DNA from: Christiangramia crocea
Lineage (GTDB): Bacteria; Bacteroidota; Bacteroidia; Flavobacteriales; Flavobacteriaceae
DNA: 64,000 bases
Direction of reading: 5' to 3'
Assembly: GCF_022410465.1 (NCBI RefSeq)
Contig: NZ_JAJSON010000024.1
Location: 62,001 to 126,000 of the forward strand
The translations under genes and the position numbers were made by a program. The notes beneath the pieces were generated by a model. It searched no databases. It was given only the letters and a program-made list of their open reading frames with translations, and was not told where the DNA came from. Shown here in pieces: positions 26,814 through 34,280 of the stretch (position 1 is the first letter of the stretch; every line of letters begins with the position of its first letter).

Positions 26814-28106
26814 TTAAACCAGTGTTCTTTTTTTAATTTTTGAGAAGGCTTCCTTCAGGTCATTTTGAAGGTCTTCTATATCCTCCAGCCCAACAGAAAG
26901 TCTTATAAGGTCCGCAGTAACTCCGGTAGACTCCTGTTCTTCTTCAGTTAACTGCTGATGGGTAGTGCTTGCCGGATGGATTATCAGTGATTTTGTATCT
27001 CCGATATTTGCCAGAAGTGAGAAGATCTCAGTCTCATCAACAACCGTTTTAGCGGCTTCATAGCCACCCTTTACTCCGAAAGTTACTATTCCGCTTTGTC
27101 CTTTACTGAGGTATTCCTTAGCCAGCTCATGATATTTGCTGCTTTCAAGACCCGGATAATTCACCCATTCCACTTCTTCCTGATCTTCCAGCCATTTAGC
27201 AAGCTTAAGAGCATTACTACTATGCTCCTTTATTCTCACCTTCAGGGTTTCCAGGCTTTGAAGTATCTGAAATGCATTGAACGGGCTTAGCGCTGCACCA
27301 TGATCCCTCAAACCTTCAATACGAGCCTTGGCAATAAATGCCGCTTCTTCAAGTACCTCATGATAGATTATGCCGTGATAACCCGGAGAAGGCTCAGTAA
27401 ATTCAGGGAACTTCCCGTTTGCCCAATTGAACTTTCCGGCATCAATGATCACTCCACCCAGTGAAGTCCCGTTTCCACCAATATATTTGGTGAGGGAATG
27501 AATCACGATATCGGCCCCATGCTCTATAGGGTTCAACAAATAAGGGGTAGCCACCGTATTATCAACAATAAAAGGAACATTAAAAGCCTTTGCTTCCTTT
27601 GAAATGCCTTTAAGATCCAAAACATCAAGTTTTGGATTCCCTACAGATTCTGCAAAGAATACCCTTGTATTCTCTTTTGCCGCTTTAGTGAAATTTGAAG
27701 GATCTGACGGGTCTACGAAAGTTGTAGTGATCCCCAGACGTGGAAGCGTATTTTTAAACAGATTATAAGTTCCGCCATAAAGGCTGTTAGAGGAGACTAT
27801 ATGATCTCCGGCCTTTAATAAAGTTAGCAGAGCTGTGTTGGTTGCGGCAGTTCCCGAAGCGGTTACTACCGCAGCAATCCCACCTTCCAGTGCTGCCAGC
27901 CTTTGCTCAAGAACATCGTTAGTCGGGTTATTGATCCTCGTATAAATATACCCGGGCTCGGCAAGGGAAAAAAGATCGGCTGCATGATCTGAATTCTTAA
28001 ATACATAAGATGTAGACTGGTAAATAGGAACTGCCCGCGTGTCACCGTTAGCTTTTACATCGTGTCCTGCATGAAGGGCTGCTGTTGAAAATTTTTGTGT
28101 ACTCAT
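26814..28106 (-). CDS. metY: O-acetylhomoserine sulfhydrylase
   Basis: 430 residues, the size typical of MetY rather than of MetB/MetC (~380-390). PLP lysine in HSLTKYIGGNGTSLGG; other motifs are PIYQSTSYVF, TRINNPTND and GDTKSLIIHPASTTHQQL. It makes homocysteine directly from O-acetylhomoserine and sulfide, joining the sulfate reduction genes to methionine synthesis. It is the first structural gene after two tandem Met/Cys leader peptides with terminators. Confidence 0.92.
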   Translation of the reverse strand: MSTQKFSTAALHAGHDVKANGDTRAVPIYQSTSYVFKNSDHAADLFSLAEPGYIYTRINNPTNDVLEQRLAALEGGIAAVVTASGTAATNTALLTLLKAGDHIVSSNSLYGGTYNLFKNTLPRLGITTTFVDPSDPSNFTKAAKENTRVFFAESVGNPKLDVLDLKGISKEAKAFNVPFIVDNTVATPYLLNPIEHGADIVIHSLTKYIGGNGTSLGGVIIDAGKFNWANGKFPEFTEPSPGYHGIIYHEVLEEAAFIAKARIEGLRDHGAALSPFNAFQILQSLETLKVRIKEHSSNALKLAKWLEDQEEVEWVNYPGLESSKYHELAKEYLSKGQSGIVTFGVKGGYEAAKTVVDETEIFSLLANIGDTKSLIIHPASTTHQQLTEEEQESTGVTADLIRLSVGLEDIEDLQNDLKEAFSKIKKRTLV

Positions 28107-28146
28107 GATTAGAATAATTTAATATTGTTATAAAAAAATGCTGTTA

Positions 28147-28187
28147 TAAAAAAGTCCCCCTGATCAGCTATTACCAAGGGGACTGTT
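28147..28187 (-). terminator. attenuator terminator 2 before metY
   Basis: Minus strand AGTCCCCTTGGT, 8-nt loop, ATCAGGGGGACT, then TTTTTT: a 12-bp stem with two G-U pairs. It sits ~45 nt before metY and 20-30 nt after leader ORF 2. The segment TTGGTAATAGCT (plus-strand 28166-28177 complement) in its 5' arm and loop is a perfect 12-nt complement of AGCTATTACCAA in leader ORF 2, so the two folds exclude each other. Confidence 0.9.
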
Positions 28188-28209
28188 TAATTGAACTATA
28201 TAACTAATA

Positions 28210-28311
28210 TTAAATTCTCCAGTTTTGGTAATAGCTTTCCATGTGACACATACACATGTGCATCATCATGCGACACATCATCATATTTTGAATTTTAGCT
28301 GTTACCATCAT
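28210..28311 (-). CDS. Met/Cys-rich leader peptide 2 before metY (33 aa)
   Basis: A 33-codon ORF (ATG 28311, TAA 28210-28212). Eleven of its residues are Met and three are Cys, with the core NMMMCRMMMHMCMCHM followed by ESYYQNW. The codons right after the Met/Cys run contain AGCTATTACCAA (plus-strand complement at 28225-28236), which pairs perfectly over 12 bp with the 5' side of the next terminator. Ribosomes stalled for charged Met or Cys tRNA would leave that segment free and antiterminate; ribosomes reaching the stop codon would cover it and allow termination. Confidence 0.92.
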   Translation of the reverse strand: MMVTAKIQNMMMCRMMMHMCMCHMESYYQNWRI

Positions 28312-28375
28312 TTTAAATTTTCAGGCCTTCCGGCAGATTTCTAATTTTTCTTTTTCAGTATTCTTTAAACTAAGG

Positions 28376-28411
28376 CTATAAAAAAACCGCTGCGGTTGGC
28401 AGCGGCTTTTT
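28376..28411 (-). terminator. attenuator terminator 1 before metY
   Basis: Minus strand AAAAGCCGCTGC, loop CAACC, GCAGCGGTTTTTTT: a GC-rich 7-8-bp stem extended by A-T pairs, with a T-tract. It follows leader ORF 1. CGCTGC in its 5' arm can pair with GCAGCG in leader ORF 1, giving a six-GC-pair competitor. Confidence 0.88.
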
Positions 28412-28432
28412 ACAATATTATCTATTTCAGAT

Positions 28433-28504
28433 TCATGTAATAGGATACGCTGCGGATCTTGTCCCCATCATGCACATCATCATATTACAAATTATTCTGA
28501 CCAT
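28433..28504 (-). CDS. Met/Cys-rich leader peptide 1 before metY (23 aa)
   Basis: A 23-codon ORF (ATG 28504, TGA 28433-28435) with core CNMMMCMM, six Met and two Cys in the first thirteen codons. Downstream codons include GCAGCG (within TCC GCA GCG), matching the 3' arm of the next terminator and so able to pair with its 5' arm. It starts ~20 nt after a strong promoter. It forms the first of two attenuation units in series. Confidence 0.88.
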   Translation of the reverse strand: MVRIICNMMMCMMGTRSAAYPIT

Positions 28505-28525
28505 TATTTCACTTATTTGTGTTCA

Positions 28526-28557
28526 CAAAGATAACAACACACATTTTTAATTTCCAA
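28526..28557 (-). promoter_or_regulatory. promoter of the metY operon and its leaders
   Basis: Minus strand TTGG (28554-28557), a 20-nt spacer, then TATCTTTG (28526-28533), a perfect TAnnTTTG. Both leader ORFs and metY lie downstream on the same strand. Confidence 0.8.
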
Positions 28558-28655
28558 GCGATTACAGAAGAATTATTGAAATTTAATTATTTGATCGATA
28601 TTTCAAGAATATCGGAATTTACTCCTGAGTTTTTTAATTTTCTTCGAAAAAGACT

Positions 28656-28758
28656 GCGTTAGGGTTTGAGCGAAATGTTTAAGCTCTCCCGATTTTTTTA
28701 TCGGGAAGCGAGTCGCGAAAGCCCGGCCTGAGCCCAAAAAGGGCGAAGCGCAACGCCC
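28656..28758 (+). repeat. dispersed intergenic repeat, copy 2
   Basis: Starts GCGTTAGGG-TTTGAGCG and ends GCGAAAGCCCGGCC...GGGC...GCAACGCCC, the same ends as copy 1 (8388-8488, opposite strand). The middle differs and contains its own dyad CCCGAT-T5-ATCGGG. It lies in the spacer between the divergent metY and metK promoters. Confidence 0.75.
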
Positions 28759-28840
28759 GGATGCATACTAAAATAATAATACCCTATATTTTATATGTTA
28801 TCGCAATGACAGAAATTAGGATAAAATGACGTTAAATCAA

Positions 28841-28870
28841 TTTGCCGTCATACTAATTTTCATACATTTG
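28841..28870 (+). promoter_or_regulatory. metK promoter
   Basis: TTTG (28841-28844), an 18-nt spacer, then TACATTTG (28863-28870): a perfect match to the Bacteroidota promoter consensus. Transcription would start just before the riboswitch-like element. Confidence 0.85.
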
Positions 28871-28882
28871 TAACCGAATTAT

Positions 28883-28989
28883 TGAAAGGGACAGATTTGA
28901 CTGATTGCAACCCTAAAATGTACCACATGTTTTGTAGTACATATTAAAATGCTAAAGCAGTAGTTTTTCACACTCCTATTAGCCTTTCA
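28883..28989 (+). ncRNA. probable SAM riboswitch (variant SAM-I type) upstream of metK
   Basis: A closing stem TGAAAGG (28883-28889) / CCTTTCA (28983-28989) encloses, in order, a GGGACAGATTTGACTGATT segment, GCAACCCT, a P3-like hairpin (TGTACCACATG...GTAGTACA) and AATGCTAAAGCAG. This order parallels the SAM-I core (GGGACTGG, GCAACC, P3, GGTGCTAA). The element is between the metK promoter and its start codon. Class assignment is by eye and needs a covariance-model check. Confidence 0.58.
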
Positions 28990-29031
28990 CGTCAAATTTT
29001 TCCATTCGTATAAACTTAAAAAAGGAATTGA

Positions 29032-30294
29032 ATGGCTTATTTATTTACTTCAGAAAGTGTATCTGAAGGGCATCCGGATAAAATCGCAGATCAGATCAGC
29101 GACACCTTATTAGATAATTTCCTGGCTTTTGACGAAGAGTCAAAGGTAGCCTGTGAAACTTTGGTAACAACGGGCCAGGTGGTTCTCGCAGGTGAAGTGA
29201 GAAGCAATACTTATCTGGATGTTCAGAATATTGCCCGGGATGTGATCAATGATATTGGTTATACCAAAGGAGCCTATAAATTCAGTGGTGATTCCTGTGG
29301 TGTGATCTCCTTGATCCATGAACAATCCCAGGAGATTTACCAGGGAGTAGATCGAGGCAAAAAAGAAGAACAGGGTGCTGGCGACCAGGGAATGATGTTC
29401 GGTTACGCCACCAATGAAACAGAAAATTATATGCCCCTGGCCCTGGATATCTCTCATAAGATCCTTATTGAACTGGCCAAGTTGAGAAGAGAAGGAAAAG
29501 ATATAGATTATCTACGTCCCGATTCCAAAAGTCAGGTAACCATAGAATACAGCGACGATAATGTGCCAGAAAGAATCGTAGCCATAGTGGTTTCTACTCA
29601 GCACGATGAATTCGATAAGGACGATGAGGCCATGTTGAAAAAAATCAAGAAAGATATCATCGAGATCCTTATTCCACGGGTGAAGAAACATTTACCTGAA
29701 TATGTTCAGAAATTGTTCAATGACGATATTGTTTATCACATCAACCCGACCGGTAAATTTGTGATTGGCGGACCTCATGGGGATGCCGGACTTACCGGAA
29801 GAAAGATCATTGTAGATACCTACGGGGGTAAGGGAGCTCACGGCGGTGGTGCTTTTTCAGGAAAGGATCCTTCCAAGGTAGACCGTTCGGCCGCTTATGC
29901 CTCAAGACATATTGCCAAAAACCTGGTGGCTGCGGGAGTTGCTCCTGAAGTCCTTGTTCAGGTTTCCTATGCGATCGGGGTGGTTGAGCCCACTTCAATT
30001 TCAGTATACACCTACGGGAAAAAGAACACCGATCTAACCGATGGACAGATCGCCGAGAAAGTCAAACAGATCTTTGATATGCGGCCAGCCGCTATAGAAG
30101 ATCGTTTAAAACTCAGGAGTCCTATCTACCGGGAAACTGCTGCTTATGGACATATGGGTAAGGAACCCAAAAAAGTGACCAAGGTCTTTGAAAGTCCATA
30201 CAACGGAAAGATCACCAAAGAAGTGGAATTATTTACCTGGGAGAAGCTGGATTATGTAGACCAGGTGAAGGAAGCTATTCCGATAAACAATTAA
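29032..30294 (+). CDS. metK: S-adenosylmethionine synthetase
   Basis: Makes SAM from methionine and ATP. 420 residues with family signatures [12 protein letters not shown] (N-terminus), [12 protein letters not shown] (~125) and [19 protein letters not shown]. The insert-containing length fits Bacteroidota MetK. It is divergent from metY and probably controlled by the SAM-responsive leader described at 28883-28989. A strong terminator follows. Confidence 0.97.
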   Translation: MAYLFTSESVSEGHPDKIADQISDTLLDNFLAFDEESKVACETLVTTGQVVLAGEVRSNTYLDVQNIARDVINDIGYTKGAYKFSGDSCGVISLIHEQSQEIYQGVDRGKKEEQGAGDQGMMFGYATNETENYMPLALDISHKILIELAKLRREGKDIDYLRPDSKSQVTIEYSDDNVPERIVAIVVSTQHDEFDKDDEAMLKKIKKDIIEILIPRVKKHLPEYVQKLFNDDIVYHINPTGKFVIGGPHGDAGLTGRKIIVDTYGGKGAHGGGAFSGKDPSKVDRSAAYASRHIAKNLVAAGVAPEVLVQVSYAIGVVEPTSISVYTYGKKNTDLTDGQIAEKVKQIFDMRPAAIEDRLKLRSPIYRETAAYGHMGKEPKKVTKVFESPYNGKITKEVELFTWEKLDYVDQVKEAIPINN

Positions 30295-30305
30295 TAAAAA
30301 TTCTT

Positions 30306-30332
30306 AAGGCCGCCACTGAGCGGCCTTTTTTT
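30306..30332 (+). terminator. metK terminator
   Basis: AAGGCCGC, 6-nt loop, GCGGCCTT followed by T5 gives an 8-bp GC-rich stem and a T-tract starting 11 nt after the metK stop. Confidence 0.93.
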
Positions 30333-30409
30333 ATCATTTCTTCGGAAAACCTTAACAGCTGTGAGCTTTATTTATTTCTACTTTTAAAACTCACCAAGAG
30401 GATTTTCCT

Positions 30410-31774
30410 ATGTCTTTATTCAAAAAAGTAAAAAACACCATCCGCCTTTTAAAGTCGGTAGATATGGATCAACTGGCGAAGATCAATGAAAAAATTGATC
30501 TGGCCGATGCCATGAAAAGTCTAGGAGAATTAGATGAGCGCCAGCTGGCCGGTTTGATGAAAATGTTAAAAACAAAACGCAGAAAAGGCCAGCATGACCT
30601 GCCTCCCATCGATGGTGATTTTTATAATCTGGACCTGAAATTAACTGAGCAACAAAGAGAAATCCAGATGAAAGTGCGTAATTTCATGGAAGAAGAAATT
30701 CGGCCACTTGTAAACGAATACTGGAAAAAAGACCAGTTCCCATTCGAGATCATTGAAAAGTTCAAAAAAATAGATATAGTAGGAGTACCATATGAAGGTT
30801 ATGGCTGTCCTAATCTTCCTTTTCTAATGGAAGGGATCATCGCCCAGGAACTGGCCAGGGTAGATGTTTCTGTTTCCACGTTTTTCGGAGTACATAGTGG
30901 GCTTGCGATGGGCTCAATATATCTCTGCGGAAGTGAAGAACAGAAACAGGAATGGCTTCCCAAAATGCAGAAGCTTGAAAAGATTGGTGCCTTTGGGCTT
31001 ACCGAACCTAATGTAGGTTCAGGAGTAGCCGGAGGCCTGGAGACCACCTGTAAATTTGATGGGGAAAACTGGATTTTGAATGGTCAGAAAAAATGGATAG
31101 GGAATGCCACTTTTGCTGATGTGACCATTATCTGGGCAAGGGACCTGGATTCGAACAGAGTAAAAGGATTCCTGGTAAAAAAAGAAAATCCGGGATTCAA
31201 AACAGAGAAGATTAAGGATAAAATGGCATTGAGAATAGTTCAGAATGCCATCATCACCTTAAAGGATTGTAAAGTACCGGAGAGTGACCGGCTGCAGAAT
31301 GCCAATTCGTTTAAAGATACCGCCAATGTGCTTCGAATGACGAGGGCTGCGGTGGCCTGGCAGGCAGTAGGCTGTTCCCGCGGAGCTTATGAAAGCGCCC
31401 TGAAATACACCAAAAAAAGGGAACAATTTGGACGTCCTATCGCTTCTTTTCAGCTGATACAGGACCATCTTGTGGAAATGCTTTCCAACCTCACCTCCAT
31501 GCAAACCCTATGCTTCAGGCTTTCAGAAATGCAGGACCAGGGAATGCTCACCGATGAACATGCCAGCCTCGCCAAGGTATATTGCAGCATGAGAATGAGA
31601 GATATAGTTAGCCGGGCCAGAGAGGTTATGGGAGGTAATGGAATTTTACTTGAATATGATGTAGCAAGGTTTGTTGCAGACGCTGAGGCGATCTACAGTT
31701 ATGAAGGAACGAAAGAGATAAACTCACTAATTGTAGGGCGAGCCATCACCGGCTACAGCGCCTTTATAAGTTAA
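30410..31774 (+). CDS. acyl-CoA dehydrogenase (glutaryl-CoA dehydrogenase-like)
   Basis: A flavoprotein of 454 residues. The first ~75 residues are an extra basic, helical segment; then the acyl-CoA dehydrogenase N-terminal, middle (FGLTEPNVGSGVAGGLETT) and C-terminal domains follow. The catalytic Glu lies in AIYSYEGTKEINSLIVGRAITG, the position used by short-chain and glutaryl-CoA dehydrogenases. Substrate is uncertain. It is transcribed in the same direction as the next three genes. Confidence 0.85.
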   Translation: MSLFKKVKNTIRLLKSVDMDQLAKINEKIDLADAMKSLGELDERQLAGLMKMLKTKRRKGQHDLPPIDGDFYNLDLKLTEQQREIQMKVRNFMEEEIRPLVNEYWKKDQFPFEIIEKFKKIDIVGVPYEGYGCPNLPFLMEGIIAQELARVDVSVSTFFGVHSGLAMGSIYLCGSEEQKQEWLPKMQKLEKIGAFGLTEPNVGSGVAGGLETTCKFDGENWILNGQKKWIGNATFADVTIIWARDLDSNRVKGFLVKKENPGFKTEKIKDKMALRIVQNAIITLKDCKVPESDRLQNANSFKDTANVLRMTRAAVAWQAVGCSRGAYESALKYTKKREQFGRPIASFQLIQDHLVEMLSNLTSMQTLCFRLSEMQDQGMLTDEHASLAKVYCSMRMRDIVSRAREVMGGNGILLEYDVARFVADAEAIYSYEGTKEINSLIVGRAITGYSAFIS

Positions 31775-31797
31775 AAAATGAAAACGAAAGAAAATTT

Positions 31798-32727
31798 ATG
31801 TCAGTATTAATTGTATGCCCCGGGAAGGATCCGGAGAATTGGGTAAATGAATTGAAGAATCAGCATCCGGGAATGAATATATATGTTTATCCTGAAGATC
31901 ATGATAATGAGGAAGTGGAATTCGCTCTCTGCTGGAATCATCCACGTGGGCTTTTCAAAAATTATCCGAACCTTAAAGTCATCGCAAGTATGGGTGCAGG
32001 GGTAGATCACATCTTAAGCGATACCGGCCTGCCTGAAGGCATTAAGGTAACCAAGGTGGTAGATGAAAGACTTACCGAGGATATGAGCGATTTTGTACTC
32101 AGCCAGGTAATGAATCATATTCGCGGTCTGCACTATTACACAAAAGCACAAAAACAAAAGAAATGGGATCGTTTTCAATATCAGAGACCCAAAGATACAA
32201 AGATTGGGATCATGGGAATGGGAGTTCTTGGGAATGCGGTTGCCGATAAACTACATAAAAATGGTTTCCATATCTATGGATGGTCCAGGACTGAGAAAGA
32301 TTGTGAAAATGTAACCAGCTTCCACGGTAAGGAACAACTGGAAGAGTTTCTTCAGAATTCGGAAATTCTCGTATGTCTGCTTCCTCTCACCAAGGATACC
32401 GAAAACATACTCAATGCCGACCTGTTTGATATGCTTCCTGAAGGAGCATACATAATAAACGTAGCCCGCGGCCAGCATCTCGTTGAACACGACCTGATGA
32501 AAATGATAGATAACGGTCATCTTTCCGGAGCCTCTCTGGATGTTTTCAGGGAAGAACCCCTTCCGGATGAACACCCTTTCTGGGAACATGAAAAAATAAA
32601 CATAACGCCTCATATTGCCAGCCTTACCAATCCTAATTCTGTGGTGCCTCAAATCGTTGAAAATTACGAAAGGATGAAAGAGGACGAACCCTTGAAAAAC
32701 AGGGTAGAAATAGACAAAGGATACTGA
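31798..32727 (+). CDS. D-2-hydroxyacid dehydrogenase (GhrA-like glyoxylate/hydroxypyruvate reductase)
   Basis: 309 residues with the NAD(P)-binding motif IGIMGMGVLGNAVAD (~139), the catalytic Arg in INVARGQHLVE, the Glu in DVFREEPLP and the His in ITPHIASLT. These define the D-isomer-specific family, and overall it resembles GhrA. Start at the ATG at 31798, 23 nt after the previous stop. Confidence 0.87.
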   Translation: MSVLIVCPGKDPENWVNELKNQHPGMNIYVYPEDHDNEEVEFALCWNHPRGLFKNYPNLKVIASMGAGVDHILSDTGLPEGIKVTKVVDERLTEDMSDFVLSQVMNHIRGLHYYTKAQKQKKWDRFQYQRPKDTKIGIMGMGVLGNAVADKLHKNGFHIYGWSRTEKDCENVTSFHGKEQLEEFLQNSEILVCLLPLTKDTENILNADLFDMLPEGAYIINVARGQHLVEHDLMKMIDNGHLSGASLDVFREEPLPDEHPFWEHEKINITPHIASLTNPNSVVPQIVENYERMKEDEPLKNRVEIDKGY

Positions 32728-32745
32728 TAACTAAAACTTATAAGG

Positions 32746-33195
32746 ATGGATACATTAAAGAATATCATGGTAGCTATTGATTTTAATGACAGTATAGGCG
32801 AATTGATGGTTTATGCTGAAGGCCTGGCCGAAAAATTCAATTCCAAGATCTGGGTTTTGCACGTGGCAGAACCTGAACCCGATTTTGTGGGCTACGAACC
32901 TGGACCGCAATATATCAGGGATATCAAAGCTGAAGAATATCGCGAGGAACATCATAATCTGCAGGAGGTATGCAAGAATTTTATCAGTGCAGATATTGAA
33001 TCTGAAGCACTTCTGATCCAGGGATCTACGGTAGAGACCGTACTGGACGAGGCCAAAAAACTGAATATTGATCTGCTGATCGTGGGTACTCACAAGCACA
33101 GTTTTCTTCATAACCTGCTTCAGGAGAATGTCTCATTGGAGCTGATTAAAAAGGCTGAAATTCCCATGCTGACTATTCCGATAGATGAAGGTTAA
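32746..33195 (+). CDS. universal stress protein (UspA family)
   Basis: 149 residues; starts NIMVAIDFND, and carries the nucleotide-binding GTHKHS/FLHNLLQENVSLELIKKAEIPMLTIP C-terminus of the ATP-binding Usp fold (usual motif G-x2-G-x9-G-S/T is only partly kept). The gene begins 18 nt after the dehydrogenase and is likely co-transcribed with it. Confidence 0.85.
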   Translation: MDTLKNIMVAIDFNDSIGELMVYAEGLAEKFNSKIWVLHVAEPEPDFVGYEPGPQYIRDIKAEEYREEHHNLQEVCKNFISADIESEALLIQGSTVETVLDEAKKLNIDLLIVGTHKHSFLHNLLQENVSLELIKKAEIPMLTIPIDEG

Positions 33196-33250
33196 AAAAT
33201 AGTACTCGGAAATTCAGCGGATTTTTTAACTTCATCCAAACTTTAGAATT

Positions 33251-34192
33251 TTGGAAATAACAAAGCTTCAGCTACAAAAAGTACAGGAGAGAATTGAACC
33301 CTATATTCACCGTACTCCTGTAATGAAATCACGACTTTTAAATGAAATTACCGGGACTGAGCTTTGGTTCAAATGCGAAAATTTTCAGAGAATGGGGGCA
33401 TTCAAGATGAGGGGTGCCGCCAATGCGATCATGAGCCTGAATGAGGCACAAAGAAAAAAAGGAGTGGTGACCCATTCATCAGGGAATTTTGCCCAGGCAC
33501 TTTCGCTAGCTGCAAAAAGTCTGAATGTACCCGCTTATATCGTAATGCCCGAAAGTGCCCCCGAAGTAAAAAAAGCTGCGGTGAGAACTTATGGCGGCCA
33601 GATCACAGAATGCCCTTCAACGCTCAAAGACCGTGAAGAAACGGCCTCCGGAATTGAGGAAAAAACAGGGGCCACTTTTATCCATCCTTCCAACGATCTG
33701 GATGTGATACTCGGGCAGGGAACTGCAGCCATTGAACTATTACAGGACCACCCCAACCTTGATTATGTGATCACTCCCGTAGGTGGTGGTGGCCTGATCG
33801 CCGGAAGTGCTCTTGCCGCAAAATATTTTGGAAATAATTGTAGATGTATAGGAGCAGAACCTATGGAGGCTGATGACGCCTGGAGGTCTATGCAAAGTGG
33901 AAGAATTGAAACTAATGAGTCTGCAAATACTATAGCTGATGGCCTAAAGACCAATCTTGGAGATATCAACTTTCCTATCATCCTGGAAAATATTGACAGG
34001 ATCATCAGGGTTTCAGAAGAAGAAATAAAGTCAGCTTTAAGACTTATATGGGAACGAATGAAAATCATCGTAGAACCATCCAGTGCAGTGGCTCTCGCAG
34101 CAATAATCAGGGAAAAAGAACAATTCAGTAATAAAAAGATCGGCATTGTAATTTCCGGCGGAAATGTAGACCTTGAACGACTTCCTTTCTAG
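33251..34192 (+). CDS. threonine/serine dehydratase or serine racemase-like PLP protein
   Basis: A fold-type II PLP enzyme, 313 residues. PLP lysine in MGAFKMRGAANAI; SSGNFAQA and VGGGGLIAGSALA bind the cofactor's ring and phosphate. There is no C-terminal ACT regulatory domain, so it is a catabolic-type dehydratase or a serine racemase rather than biosynthetic IlvA. It begins with TTG at 33251: no ATG lies upstream in frame and the next ATG would cut off conserved residues. Confidence 0.85.
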   Translation: MEITKLQLQKVQERIEPYIHRTPVMKSRLLNEITGTELWFKCENFQRMGAFKMRGAANAIMSLNEAQRKKGVVTHSSGNFAQALSLAAKSLNVPAYIVMPESAPEVKKAAVRTYGGQITECPSTLKDREETASGIEEKTGATFIHPSNDLDVILGQGTAAIELLQDHPNLDYVITPVGGGGLIAGSALAAKYFGNNCRCIGAEPMEADDAWRSMQSGRIETNESANTIADGLKTNLGDINFPIILENIDRIIRVSEEEIKSALRLIWERMKIIVEPSSAVALAAIIREKEQFSNKKIGIVISGGNVDLERLPF

Positions 34193-34280
34193 CTTAACTG
34201 TCTAATTTTTAGGTCCATTTGAGTTTTAGCCCTTTTATTGGATAGAAACTTACTGTATATTTAAACTAAACTTGGTTTAA

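Noticed and set aside
28640-28860. Possible small genes in the metY-metK spacer
   Set aside because: The sequence is accounted for by the dispersed repeat and AT-rich promoter DNA; no ORF with coding character was found.
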